The notes: generated by a model not told the origin, from the letters alone. DNA of 26,713 nucleotides from T1Sed10-7 sp046483565 (GCA_046483565.1 JAWOCZ010000064.1:1-26713); one strand, 5' to 3'; positions 8,490-16,051 are shown, numbered from the stretch's first letter. Translations and numbers: made by a program.

Positions 8490-8520
8490 ATCCTAGACCT
8501 GACATCGACGTCAGCTTCAG
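8490..8520 (-). promoter_or_regulatory. Candidate promoter and operator of the carboxylase gene
   Basis: Read on the minus strand, CTGAAG (8520-8515) and TAGGAT (8495-8490) resemble -35 and -10 boxes 19 bp apart. Between them lies the inverted repeat CTGAC-N6-GTCAG (8499-8514), well placed for a repressor of fatty-acid synthesis. The boxes are imperfect and the spacer is long. The rest of 8418-8617 shows nothing clear beyond a weak 5-bp hairpin at 8592-8609, just after the DUF1269 stop. Confidence 0.35.
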
Positions 8521-8617
8521 ATCGCTGGCGAACCAGGTCGACGCGAACCGCCGCGCACGCCGCGGCCCACCCCCGCCACCGGTAGGGAGACGGGCCGCAG
8601 GCGTGGCCCCGACGAGG

Positions 8618-9352
8618 TCAGCCCTGCGTGTCGATGGGCTCCTGGCCGCCGTCGGCGTCCTGACCGTCGTCGTCCTGACCGTCGTCGTCGGCCGTCGCCT
8701 CGGGGACCTCGACGCTGGGGAGCGTCTCGGCCGTCAGTTCGGCCTCGGTGAGCAGGATGCCGTCGTCGCTGGCCAGGAACCCGGTTACCTCGGTCGTGCC
8801 GTCGGCAGCCTGCGCCATGCGACCTCCGGCGACGCCGGTGTCGTTCGCCGCGAAGGTGAAGGCCACGTTGCCACCGGCATCCAACTGCTCGGCGATGTCG
8901 GCCTTCAACTCCTCGCGGACCACGGCGGCGCCGAGCCCGGCGACCATCGCCTCGATCATCTCGACCCAGCGGTGTTCGACCACCGCGACCAGCAGGGAGG
9001 AGTTCGGGCTGAGCGACTCCGCGAGGTCCTCGACGTTGGCTCTGAACGGCACGTTCCTGACCTTGCCGATCAGCGCCCCGAGGACCCCGCCACCCGCAGC
9101 GGTGGCCCAACCGAGAGGACCGGACAGGAGCGCGAGCGTCCCGCCGATCGCGCCCCCGGTGAAGAACCCCCGGCGGCCCCGGTGCTTGGCGTTGGTGATC
9201 TTGAGCTGGCCCTCGGCGTCCTTGACGACGGCAGCGGCGTCGACGACGCCGATGAGGCCGGTACGACGGCCCTCCTTGAGTTCGTCGAGGAGGCGCCCGG
9301 CCTCCTCGGCATCGTTGAAGGCCGCGACGATGAGTTGCACGGGTGCGGACAT
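8618..9352 (-). CDS. DUF1269-family protein
   Basis: Function unknown. The N-terminus (APVQLIVAAFNDAEEAGRLL, then VVDAAAVVKDAEGQLKI) matches the DUF1269 pattern, in which a ferredoxin-like fold carries a glycine-rich hydrophobic hairpin. Here the hairpin is about residues 63-95 (FFTGGAIGGTLALLSGPLGW). Start: ATG 9352 with AGGA about seven bases upstream; a longer frame to 9448 lacks support. The 244-residue product is longer than many family members because of an acidic C-terminal tail with DDDGQDDDGQDADGGQ. It precedes the giant carboxylase on the same strand with a 200-bp gap, so co-transcription is possible but uncertain. A role in membrane association or stress is only a guess. Confidence 0.8.
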   Translation of the reverse strand: MSAPVQLIVAAFNDAEEAGRLLDELKEGRRTGLIGVVDAAAVVKDAEGQLKITNAKHRGRRGFFTGGAIGGTLALLSGPLGWATAAGGGVLGALIGKVRNVPFRANVEDLAESLSPNSSLLVAVVEHRWVEMIEAMVAGLGAAVVREELKADIAEQLDAGGNVAFTFAANDTGVAGGRMAQAADGTTEVTGFLASDDGILLTEAELTAETLPSVEVPEATADDDGQDDDGQDADGGQEPIDTQG

Positions 9353-9471
9353 GCGGGATCCTGTCAGGTCTCGGGGGCATGCGGCGGACGGGGGTGCGGT
9401 CCCGGCCGGTGAGCATACGTTCGCCGGGTCGCGCCCGGACCGCTTCACCCGACCCGGGTGAGGCTTCCGCC

Positions 9472-9646
9472 GTCACCCGGGGCTGTCACACGGGGCCGTC
9501 ACCCGGGGCTGTCACCCGGGGCTGCCAAACGGGCCGTCACCCGGGGCTGCCACCCGGGGCTGCCACACGTGGCTGTCACCCGGGGCTGTCGCCCGGGGCC
9601 GTCACACGGGGCTGTCGCCCCCTGTCGCCCCGGGCTGTCGCCCCCT
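9472..9646. repeat. 13-bp tandem repeat array (about 14 units)
   Basis: Eleven consecutive units of the type GTCACCCGGGGCT run from 9472 to 9613; ten are exactly 13 bp and one (9524-9535) is 12 bp. Three degenerate units follow (10, 13 and 10 bp, GTCGCCCC type) to 9646. Changes cluster at the C/A of position 6 and the final T/C. Most units carry CCCGGGG, giving a near-palindromic CCGGGG core every turn or so of DNA. The array fills the 306-bp space between the DUF1269 start and the YccF stop and ends just 13 bp past the yccF stop codon. The rest of that space (9353-9471) holds only the DUF1269 upstream region. Confidence 0.9.
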
Positions 9647-9658
9647 GTCGCGATCCCC

Positions 9659-10099
9659 TCACGTGTCCGTGCGACCCGATGACAGTGGTTGGGGTGAGGA
9701 CAGCACCACGTCGTGTTGATCGGCGAAGCGCGCTTCGACGATGTCCTTGCCGTACGGCGTCAGCGCGAGTCCGGCGAGCTTGAAGTGCGCGACGGCGAAG
9801 GGGATCCCGATGATCGTGATCGCGAACACCAGCGCGAAGACCACGTGCAGGAGTGCCAGCCACCAGCCGGCGATCAGGAACCACAGCACGTTGCCGATCG
9901 TCGAGCCCGCGCCAGCGTCGGGCCTCCGTACCACCACGCGTCCGAACGGCCACAGCGTGTAACCGGCCAGACGGAAGGCCGGGACGGCGAAGGGGATCGT
10001 GATGATGAGTAGGACCGACAGCAGTCCGGCGATCAGGTAGGCGATCGCCATCTCGATGCCGCTGAACACCAGCCAGAGCACGTTGCCGATCAGCCGCAT
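9659..10099 (-). CDS. YccF domain-containing inner-membrane protein
   Basis: Small membrane protein of unknown function. The 146-residue product has two copies of the YccF repeat: GNVLWLVFSGIEMAIAYLIA with IITIPFAVPAFRLAGYTLWPFG (about 5-53), then GNVLWFLIAGWWLALLH with ITIIGIPFAVAHFKLAGLALTPYG (about 69-117). Each copy gives a pair of hydrophobic segments, so about four membrane passes. Start: ATG 10099 with AGGA six bases upstream. The C-terminal 25 residues are polar. It is on the same strand as the DUF1269 gene, but the 13-bp array between them makes coupling unlikely. No reaction can be assigned. Confidence 0.9.
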   Translation of the reverse strand: MRLIGNVLWLVFSGIEMAIAYLIAGLLSVLLIITIPFAVPAFRLAGYTLWPFGRVVVRRPDAGAGSTIGNVLWFLIAGWWLALLHVVFALVFAITIIGIPFAVAHFKLAGLALTPYGKDIVEARFADQHDVVLSSPQPLSSGRTDT

Positions 10100-10494
10100 G
10101 CACGTTCCTGACGCCGTCCGGTCTCGGGGCCGTGCCGACCCAGCGGCACCTCACCCACGGTACTGCGGTGGCGGTCCCCGCGGCACGGATGACCGGCTGA
10201 TGGCTCAGGTCCCGTGTCGCGCGGTGAGGCAGCGCTCGACGGAGCAGATCATCCTGCGGCCGGTACCGTCGCGATACCGCCTCGCCGGCCCTCGCTGGCG
10301 GTTGCGATGGCGGCGATCACGGCGGACCACCACCATGGACGGGGGACGGTGTCGTTTGCATCGCTGGCTCGGGCACGGTGCGCCTGCCGATCGGTGGTAG
10401 ATGGCCCGATCCTGCGTCTCGGTGCTTGGAGCAGAGCCTCGGACCTCGGCGAAGGCCGACAGCCGCCCCTTCCGAACCGTGAGGTGAGCACCCG
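10100..10494. other. Intergenic region between yccF and the cobalamin protein gene
   Basis: A divergent 395-bp spacer that should hold both promoters. I see no protein-like reading frame: the open frames here are Arg-rich and show no family signature. GTTT-N13-GGGCAC near 10354-10376 loosely resembles an actinobacterial stress-sigma promoter, but the match is weak. GAGGTGAGC at about 10480 is a good ribosome site for the gene at 10495. I found no cobalamin-riboswitch signature that I could defend. Confidence 0.5.
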
Positions 10495-11505
10495 ATGACC
10501 GCTCTCTTGCCACAGCGCGCCAGCGACGCGTTCCTGGATCTGGCGTTGGCCGGTGATCGCCCGCAGGCTGTCCGACTGACCCTGGACCTGCTCGACGAGG
10601 GGTTCTCCCTGCCGGCCGTACTGAACTCCGTGGTCGGTGCCGCGCAGTGTGAGGTCGGCCGCCGGTGGCAGCGGGCCGAGCTGAGCGTCGCTGACGAGCA
10701 CCTCGTGACCGGCATCTCCCAGGCTGCGCTGACGGCGCTGTCGGCCAATGGTGACCACCAGGTCGCCGTGGGAACGGTCGTTGTCGCGTGCGCCGAGGGG
10801 GACTGGCACGCGCTCCCCTCCCAGATGTTCGCCGAGGCGCTACGTGCTGCCGGCCAGGGTGTCCTCCACCTCGGCGCCTCGGTCCCAGCCGCCGACGTGG
10901 GAGAACTGCTCGAGCGTCGTCGGCCCGACGCGCTGGTCGTGACGTGCAGCCTCCCACTGTCCTACCTCGGCGTCGCGAGCCTCGCCGATGCGGCCCACCG
11001 CCGGGGCGTCCCCGTGCTAGCGGGTGGCAGGGCACTGAACGCCGCGCGGGCGTGCAACCTCGGGGCCGATGCCTGGGCCGCGGACGTCCCCAGCGCGGCA
11101 GAGATCCTCAACGCCTGGCGGTCCGGTCCGCCCGAGGTCGGCACCGACCCGGTCGACCTGGAACCGGCTGCCGTGACGCTCGATCGGCGAGCGAGGGTGA
11201 TCGCTGATCGAGCCTTGTCCGCGCTGGTCGAGCGTTCCCCCTCGATGGCCGGCGACGACGACCGGCAGCGTGACCGTACCCGTGATGACCTCGTCGCCAT
11301 CGTCCGCTTCCTGGCCGCTGCGCGCCTGGTCGATGACGACGAGGTGTTCACGGACTTCTCCACCTGGCTGGAGGAGGTACTCATCGTCCGAGACGTCCCC
11401 GCCGCCGCCGTGGCCGCGGGTCTGACGGAGCTCGCTCCGCTGGTCCGCGAGGTCGACGAGCACTGCGCTGCGTTGGTCGATGCGGCCGCGGCTCGGTTGG
11501 GCTGA
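10495..11505 (+). CDS. Cobalamin (B12)-binding domain protein with photoreceptor-type cap; no HTH
   Basis: Predicted cytoplasmic B12-binding sensor of 336 residues. Residues about 10-85 form the helical cap of the methionine-synthase type. It contains W58-x9-E68-H69 (RRWQRAELSVADEHL), the motif linked to AdoCbl photoreceptors such as CarH. Residues about 90-200 are the Rossmann-like B12 domain: EGDWHALP at 101-108 gives the D-x-H axial-ligand motif (His105), with Pro in place of the usual Gly, followed by LHLGASVP and GVPVLAGGRAL. Residues about 220-336 form a helical domain (VFTDFSTWLEEVLIVRDVP) that I recognise only as recurring in actinobacterial B12 sensor proteins. CarH carries an N-terminal MerR DNA-binding domain; this protein has none, so a partner is expected. 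A corrinoid methyl carrier is the alternative. Confidence 0.85.
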   Translation: MTALLPQRASDAFLDLALAGDRPQAVRLTLDLLDEGFSLPAVLNSVVGAAQCEVGRRWQRAELSVADEHLVTGISQAALTALSANGDHQVAVGTVVVACAEGDWHALPSQMFAEALRAAGQGVLHLGASVPAADVGELLERRRPDALVVTCSLPLSYLGVASLADAAHRRGVPVLAGGRALNAARACNLGADAWAADVPSAAEILNAWRSGPPEVGTDPVDLEPAAVTLDRRARVIADRALSALVERSPSMAGDDDRQRDRTRDDLVAIVRFLAAARLVDDDEVFTDFSTWLEEVLIVRDVPAAAVAAGLTELAPLVREVDEHCAALVDAAAARLG

Positions 11506-11515
11506 GCCGACACGA

Positions 11516-11530
11516 GCGTGCGGCGCACGC
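11516..11530 (+). terminator. Hairpin after the cobalamin protein gene
   Basis: GCGTGC-GGC-GCACGC is a perfect 6-bp stem with a 3-base loop, starting 11 bp after the stop at 11505. No T-run follows, so termination is plausible but not strong. Confidence 0.4.
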
Positions 11531-11565
11531 GGCACCGGGACCTTCGCCCTCAGGGTCACGGCCAT

Positions 11566-11595
11566 TCGTCACATCGGCCGCGAAGCTACTACTGT
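11566..11595 (+). promoter_or_regulatory. Candidate promoter of the binding-protein gene
   Basis: TCGTCA (11566-11571) and TACTGT (11590-11595) form a weak sigma-70-like pair with an 18-bp spacer. The -10 box lies in the loop of a small inverted repeat, GCTAC-N7-GTAGC. This AT-richer patch stands out from its surroundings. It implies a leader of roughly 110 bases before the ATG at 11712. Confidence 0.3.
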
Positions 11596-11711
11596 GGTAG
11601 CACCGTGGGAGCATTGCGGGGATACGGTCCCGGAGGCCGTGCCCAGGTGGAGTTCCGCGGCGGAGCGCACGTCAGTCGACGTGCGCCGCTCTGGACCCGA
11701 GGAGATGCACT

Positions 11712-13043
11712 ATGAGGATTCGAACCGGCGGCAAAGCCGTCGCGTTGTTCGCGGCGCTCGCGATGATCGCCGCCGCGTGTGGTGGCGATGACGCCACCGA
11801 TGAGCCCGAGGACACGGTCGAAGAGGACACCGAGGAGGAGTCGGAGGAGGAGCCCGAAGAGGAGCCTGAGGAAGAGACCGAGGAAGAGGAAGAGGCTGCT
11901 CCCTCCGGTGAAGGCCTGACCCTCGGCTACATCCTGCCCGAGACGGGAGACCTCGCGTTCCTCGGGCCCCCGATGATCTCCGGTGTCGAACTCGCGGTCA
12001 GCGAGATCGAGGAGTACGGCACGGACATCGACCTGCTCAGTGGTGACGAGGCCAACGACACCGGGGTCGCCGCCGAGGAGGCCTCACGGCTGCTGGCCGC
12101 CGGCGTGGACGCGATCGTCGGTGCCGCAGCGACCGGTATGACGCTGGCCATCATCGACCAGGTCACCGGTGCCGGTGTCGTCCAGTGCTCGCCCTCCAAC
12201 ACCGGCCCCGGCCTGACGGAGTACCCGGACAGCGGCTTCTACTTCCGCACCGCCCCGAGCGACGCCCTGCAGGGCCCGGTGCTCGCGGAGCAGGTCATCG
12301 CTGACGGCAACGCCACGATGGCGATCGCTGCCCGTGGCGACGACTACGGCCAGGGCCTGCTGGACGCGACCGTCGCGGCGTTCGAAGCCCAGGGTGGCGA
12401 GGTGCTCTACTCCGACACCTACGACCCGAATGCCGGCACGTTCGACTCGGTCGTCGAGGACCTGGTCAACTCCGGCGCCGACGCGCACGTGGTCGTCTCG
12501 TTCGCCGAGGGTGGGCAGATCGTGCAGGGTCTGCTCGCGGCGGGTGCGCCGGTCGACTCGTTGTACGGCGCGGACGGGATCGCGGGTGCTGCCTTCGCCG
12601 AGGAGGTCGACCCCAACGACCCGAACGTGCTGGACGGCATGACCTTCACCGCACCGTCGAGCCAGTCCAGCTCGGACTTCGACTCCAAGATGGACGAGTT
12701 CCGTCCTGACCTGGTCGACCGTCTGTTCTCGCCGCAGTCCTACGACTGCACCAACCTCATCGCGTTGTCGGCAGCGGTGGCCGGGTCCACGGACTCCGGC
12801 GACATCCGCGACGAGATGATCGCGGTGACGGTGGGCGACAACGAGTGCGGGAGCTACCCCGAGTGCATGGAGTTCGTCGAGGCTGGCGAGTCCATCGCCT
12901 ACCAGTCCGCCGCGGGTGACGCGCTGGCGTTCATGGAGGTCCGTGAGGGCTCCGGTGAACCGTCGCGTGGTGCCTACGACGTCAGCCGCTGGGTCGACGG
13001 CGAGTTCACGCTGCTCGAGACGGTGACCGGCACGGTCGGCTGA
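11712..13043 (+). CDS. Branched-chain amino-acid-type ABC transporter substrate-binding lipoprotein
   Basis: Extracellular solute-binding protein of the Leu/Ile/Val-binding (Peripla_BP_6) type, expected to deliver its ligand to the LivHMGF complex encoded downstream on the other strand. Residues 1-22 are a lipoprotein signal (MRIRTGGK, hydrophobic core, AAAC) with lipidation at Cys23. Residues about 24-65 form a striking acidic linker dominated by Glu. The binding domain follows from about 69 (LTLGYILPETGDLAFLGPPM) and contains the usual GVDAIVGAAATGMTLAI and DDYGQGL segments. Cysteines near residues 160, 346, 378 and 383 may form disulfides. Start: ATG 11712, with GAGGAG seven bases upstream. 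Ligand unknown; the nearby racemase and cyclodeaminase genes make an amino acid likely. Confidence 0.93.
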   Translation: MRIRTGGKAVALFAALAMIAAACGGDDATDEPEDTVEEDTEEESEEEPEEEPEEETEEEEEAAPSGEGLTLGYILPETGDLAFLGPPMISGVELAVSEIEEYGTDIDLLSGDEANDTGVAAEEASRLLAAGVDAIVGAAATGMTLAIIDQVTGAGVVQCSPSNTGPGLTEYPDSGFYFRTAPSDALQGPVLAEQVIADGNATMAIAARGDDYGQGLLDATVAAFEAQGGEVLYSDTYDPNAGTFDSVVEDLVNSGADAHVVVSFAEGGQIVQGLLAAGAPVDSLYGADGIAGAAFAEEVDPNDPNVLDGMTFTAPSSQSSSDFDSKMDEFRPDLVDRLFSPQSYDCTNLIALSAAVAGSTDSGDIRDEMIAVTVGDNECGSYPECMEFVEAGESIAYQSAAGDALAFMEVREGSGEPSRGAYDVSRWVDGEFTLLETVTGTVG

Positions 13044-13085
13044 CCTCCACTACCACGCTGTCAGCGCTGTCGGTGCTGCCAGACC

Positions 13086-13116
13086 ACGGGCCCGGGGCGT
13101 CACGCCCCGGGCCCGT
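13086..13116 (+). terminator. Strong hairpin terminator after the binding-protein gene
   Basis: A perfect 14-bp stem (13086-13099 with 13103-13116) closes on a 3-base TCA loop; the arms read ACGGGCCCGGGGCG and its complement, followed by TCGTGT. It starts 43 bp after the stop at 13043 and separates the binding-protein transcript from the convergent liv operon. Confidence 0.85.
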
Positions 13117-13138
13117 TCGTGTCTGCGGGCGGCGGGGC

Positions 13139-13354
13139 GGCGCCGGTCTGGGGTGGCGCGGAGCAGCGGTATGCGGCTGTTCTCTGCCACCGTTCGGGGA
13201 ACCCGGGGCTGGCGCCGGTCTGGGGTGGCGCGGAGCAGCGGTATGCGGCTGTTTCCTGCCACCGTTCGGGGAACCCGGGGCTGGCGCCGGTCTGGGGTGG
13301 CGCGGAGCAGCGGTATGCGGCTGTTTCCTGCCACCGTTCGGGGAACCCGGGGCC
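13139..13354. repeat. Three direct 72-bp repeats between convergent genes
   Basis: Units begin at 13139, 13211 and 13283, each exactly 72 bp. The only differences I see are TCTCTG in the first unit against TTCCTG in the others, and the final base of the last copy. Each unit holds GCGCC-N10-GGCGC and ends in GGGGAACCCGGGG. All six frames are open across the array; with a 72-bp period each frame would give a perfect 24-residue repeat. I see no start with a ribosome site and no family resemblance, so I treat it as non-coding. With the terminator it fills 13044-13386. A 5-bp hairpin at 13355-13368 lies just past the livF stop. Confidence 0.92.
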
Positions 13355-13386
13355 CACGGCCGCCCGTGCCCCACGGCCAGCTACCG

Positions 13387-14151
13387 CTAGAGCGCCTTGG
13401 CCAGGGTGCCGAGGTAGAGCTCGATCACCTTGGGGTCGCCGAGCAACTCGTCGCCGGTACCGGTGTAGGCGTTCTGGCCCTGGTCGAGCACGTAGGCCCG
13501 ATCGCAGATCTGCAGGCAGGTGCGGGCGTTCTGCTCGACCATCACGATCGAGATGCCGGCCTCGTTGATCTCCGCGATGCGACGGAAGACGCCGTCCTGG
13601 TTGGCTGGGGAGAGGCCCGCCGACGGTTCGTCGAGGAACAACACGGACGGGTCCATCATCAGGGCCCGGCCCATCGCGACCATCTGGCGCTCGCCGCCGG
13701 ACAGCGAGCCGGCGCGCTGCTTGCCCCGCTCCTTGAGCAGAGGGAACAGCTCACACACGAACGCGTAGCGCTCCGCCCACGCTTTGGGACGGAGGTAGAT
13801 CCCCATCTCGAGGTTCTCCTCGATGGTGAGCGCGGAGAAGATGTTGCGGGTCTGTGGCACGTAGCTCACACCCATCGACACCAGCTCGTGGCCGGGGCGG
13901 TTCGTGATGTCCTCGTCCCGCAGCGTGACCGCGCCCGAGGAGACCGGCACCAGCCCGAACATCGACTTGATGAGGGTCGACTTGCCGGCGCCGTTGGGAC
14001 CGATGATGCCGACCAGTTCGTCCTCGAACAGGGTCAGATCGCAGCCGTTGAGGATGTCGACGTCCGGGATGTAGCCGGCGACCAGCGCATCAGCGCGCAG
14101 GATCGGCTCCTCGCCGGGGTAAGGGGAGGCTGCCTGGTCCTGCTCGCTCAC
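13387..14151 (-). CDS. livF: ABC transporter ATP-binding protein LivF
   Basis: One of two cytoplasmic ATPases that power the branched-chain amino-acid-type importer. The 254-residue protein has Walker A GPNGAGKS at 51-58, the Q-loop in VPQTRN near 99, signature LSGGE at 150-154, Walker B VLFLDEP at 170-176, and the H-loop region replaced by IVMVEQN, typical of LivF. I start it at GTG 14151, whose GTGA overlaps the livG stop by four bases, so translation is probably coupled. Open frame continues upstream to 14781, but that part lies over livG and is a shadow. It is the last gene of the livH-M-G-F order. Confidence 0.95.
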   Translation of the reverse strand: MSEQDQAASPYPGEEPILRADALVAGYIPDVDILNGCDLTLFEDELVGIIGPNGAGKSTLIKSMFGLVPVSSGAVTLRDEDITNRPGHELVSMGVSYVPQTRNIFSALTIEENLEMGIYLRPKAWAERYAFVCELFPLLKERGKQRAGSLSGGERQMVAMGRALMMDPSVLFLDEPSAGLSPANQDGVFRRIAEINEAGISIVMVEQNARTCLQICDRAYVLDQGQNAYTGTGDELLGDPKVIELYLGTLAKAL

Positions 14152-15032
14152 GATGCGCGCCTCTCGTGCCGCTTCCTGCGTTGCGTGGGGGCCTGGCTGT
14201 GCGAGGCGCCGAGGTAGGCATCGATCACCGCCGGGTTCGTGCCGATCTCCGAGGGACGGCCCTCGGCGATCACCTCGCCCTGCGCCAGGCAGACCACCCA
14301 GTCGGAGATGTCGAACACCACGTCCATGTCGTGTTCGACGAAGACGACGGTACGGCCTTCGTCGTCCCGCAGTCCCTTGACGTGACCGAGCAGCGACTGC
14401 GTCAGGGCGGGGTTCACCCCGGCCATCGGCTCGTCCAGCATGACCAGGGCCGGCTCGACCATCAGCGCGCGCGCCATCTCCAGCAGCTTGCGCTGTCCGC
14501 CGGAGAGCGTGCCGGCGAACTCGTCGCGCATGTGGTCCAGCTTGAAGCGGATCAGCAGCTCGTCGGCCCGCTCGGTGATCTCGGCTTCCTTGGGACGCCA
14601 CAGTGGCGGCACCAGCGCGGTCAGGAACCGCTCGCCGCCCTGGCCGACCGCGGCCAGCTGCATGTTCTCCATCACCGTCATGCGCGAGAGGGCCTTGGTC
14701 AGCTGGAACGTGCGGACCATGCCCTTGCGCGCCACGAGGTGGGCCGGCACGCCGGCCAGGTCCTCGCCGGCGAGGGTCCACTTGCCACGGTCGGGGGTGT
14801 CGAAGCCGGTCAGGAGGTTGAACAGCGTGGTCTTGCCGGCCCCGTTGGGTCCGATCAGTCCGGTGATGAGCCCGCGGGGGATCTCGAGATGGTCGACGTC
14901 GACCGCGGTCAGGCCACCGAAGGCCCGCCGGACCCCCGTGATGGTCAGCATCGGGTCGGGCTTGGACACACCCGGTTCGGCGGGCACGCCGGCCAGCGGG
15001 TCGTTACCGCGGATCCCGGGGTCAGGAGACAT
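14148..15032 (-). CDS. livG: ABC transporter ATP-binding protein LivG
   Basis: Second ATPase of the importer. The protein has 294 residues with Walker A GPNGAGKTT at 61-69, the LivG-type VRTFQLTKALSRMTVMENM segment near 106-124, signature LSGGQ at 176-180, Walker B ALVMLDEP at 195-202 and the H-loop VVFVEHDMDVV. The start at ATG 15032 is supported by AAGGAG ten bases upstream and overlaps the end of livM by 11 bp. This gives an N-terminal tail of about 27 residues before the domain at MLTITGV; the Met at 28 is an alternative start. The C-terminal tail is basic (TQRRKRHERR). Confidence 0.95.
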   Translation of the reverse strand: MSPDPGIRGNDPLAGVPAEPGVSKPDPMLTITGVRRAFGGLTAVDVDHLEIPRGLITGLIGPNGAGKTTLFNLLTGFDTPDRGKWTLAGEDLAGVPAHLVARKGMVRTFQLTKALSRMTVMENMQLAAVGQGGERFLTALVPPLWRPKEAEITERADELLIRFKLDHMRDEFAGTLSGGQRKLLEMARALMVEPALVMLDEPMAGVNPALTQSLLGHVKGLRDDEGRTVVFVEHDMDVVFDISDWVVCLAQGEVIAEGRPSEIGTNPAVIDAYLGASHSQAPTQRRKRHERRAS

Positions 15033-16008
15033 CGAGCTGCAACTCCTTCTTGTCGCCGAGGATGCCCTGGGGTCGGAAGATCATCAGCGACATGATGAGC
15101 ACGCCGACGAACGTCAGCGTCACGGCACCGACGGACTGGCCGCCGAAGAAGTCCGGCAGCATCCCCGCGTCGGAGAACCGGCGCAGGCCGCTCTGCAGGC
15201 TGCCGATCAACAGCCAGAAGATGACGGCCCCGAGCATCGGGCCGAAGGTCGACGCCGTCCCGCCGAGGATCAGGATCGCGAACGCGTAGAAGGTGACCTG
15301 AGGTAGGAAGGTGTCGGGTTGCACGGTCTGGAGCGACAGGGCGAACAACGCGCCGCCGAGGGCGCCGATCGCGCCGCCGAGCGCCAGGCTCTGCATCTTG
15401 TAGGAGAAGACGTTCTTCCCGAGGCTGCGGGCGGCGTCCTCGTCCTCGCGGATCGAGCGGATCACGCGGCCCCAGGGGCTACGGATCAGCGCCCAGACCA
15501 GCAGCGTCATCAGCCCGACGAGTGACCAGCCGACCAGCATCGCCCAGGCGCGGTTCGGGTTCGCGGCCAGCGGGCCGAAGAAGGTGCGGTCCGCGGGCAG
15601 CGGGTTCAGCGCGAAGAAGCCGCCACCGAACTGCCGCAGGCCGAACACCCCGCCGGTGACCGGCTCCGCCACCGTGCTGCGGACCAGCAGACGCAGGATC
15701 TCGGCCGCGGCGATCGTGGTGATCGCCAGGTAGTCCGCGCGCAGACGCAGGGTCGGGATCCCCAGGATCAATGCCAGGACGACGGCAGCGAGCAGCCCCA
15801 CCAACACACCGAGCCACAGCGGCCCGCCGAAGGTCGAGACCGTGATCGCCACCCCGTAGGCGCCGACGAGCATGAAACCCGCCTGCCCGAAGTTCAGCAG
15901 GCCCGTGAAACCGAAGTGCACGTTCAGACCGATGGCGAGCAGGGCGTAGGCCGCCGCGGTCGGCCCGAGCGCGGTGCGCAGCGCGTCGAAGAAGATGTCA
16001 CCAGCCAT
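15022..16008 (-). CDS. livM: Branched-chain amino-acid ABC transporter permease LivM
   Basis: Membrane permease subunit that pairs with LivH. The 328-residue protein has the LivM hallmarks: ALGLNVHFG-like AIGLNVHFGFTGLLNFGQAGFM near 26-47, the RLRADYLAITTIAAAEILR segment, the EAA-like cytoplasmic loop SPWGRVIRSIREDEDAARSLGKN, and a C-terminal FRPQGILGDKK. About eight to ten hydrophobic segments are visible. ATG 16008 has GAAGGGA about nine bases upstream. The gene starts 43 bp after livH and its end overlaps livG, consistent with one operon. Confidence 0.95.
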   Translation of the reverse strand: MAGDIFFDALRTALGPTAAAYALLAIGLNVHFGFTGLLNFGQAGFMLVGAYGVAITVSTFGGPLWLGVLVGLLAAVVLALILGIPTLRLRADYLAITTIAAAEILRLLVRSTVAEPVTGGVFGLRQFGGGFFALNPLPADRTFFGPLAANPNRAWAMLVGWSLVGLMTLLVWALIRSPWGRVIRSIREDEDAARSLGKNVFSYKMQSLALGGAIGALGGALFALSLQTVQPDTFLPQVTFYAFAILILGGTASTFGPMLGAVIFWLLIGSLQSGLRRFSDAGMLPDFFGGQSVGAVTLTFVGVLIMSLMIFRPQGILGDKKELQLDVS

Positions 16009-16051
16009 CAGACCGTGTCCCTTCGCCGCGCCACCGACAGGTTCGAGCGCG

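Noticed and set aside
9343..9783. Open frame across the 13-bp array as a repeat-rich protein
   Set aside because: The 13-bp period shifts frame at each unit, and one 12-bp and two 10-bp units break any coding repeat; it also runs antisense into yccF.
10100..10494. Cobalamin riboswitch upstream of the B12-binding protein
   Set aside because: I could not find a B12-box-like conserved core or its pairing arms, and the gene is a binding protein, not a B12 synthesis or transport gene.
13139..13354. The 72-bp repeats as an array of tRNA-like genes
   Set aside because: The size and a GGAGCAGCGGTATGC stretch recall a tRNA D-arm, but no acceptor stem, anticodon arm or T-arm pairing can be formed.
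13139..13354. The 72-bp repeats as a CRISPR array
   Set aside because: The whole 72-bp unit is repeated, with no variable spacers between conserved repeats.
13153..14217. Plus-strand open frame with 24-residue repeats running on over livF
   Set aside because: Most of it is the antisense of livF and there is no ribosome site; openness in all six frames is explained by GC content and the 72-bp period.
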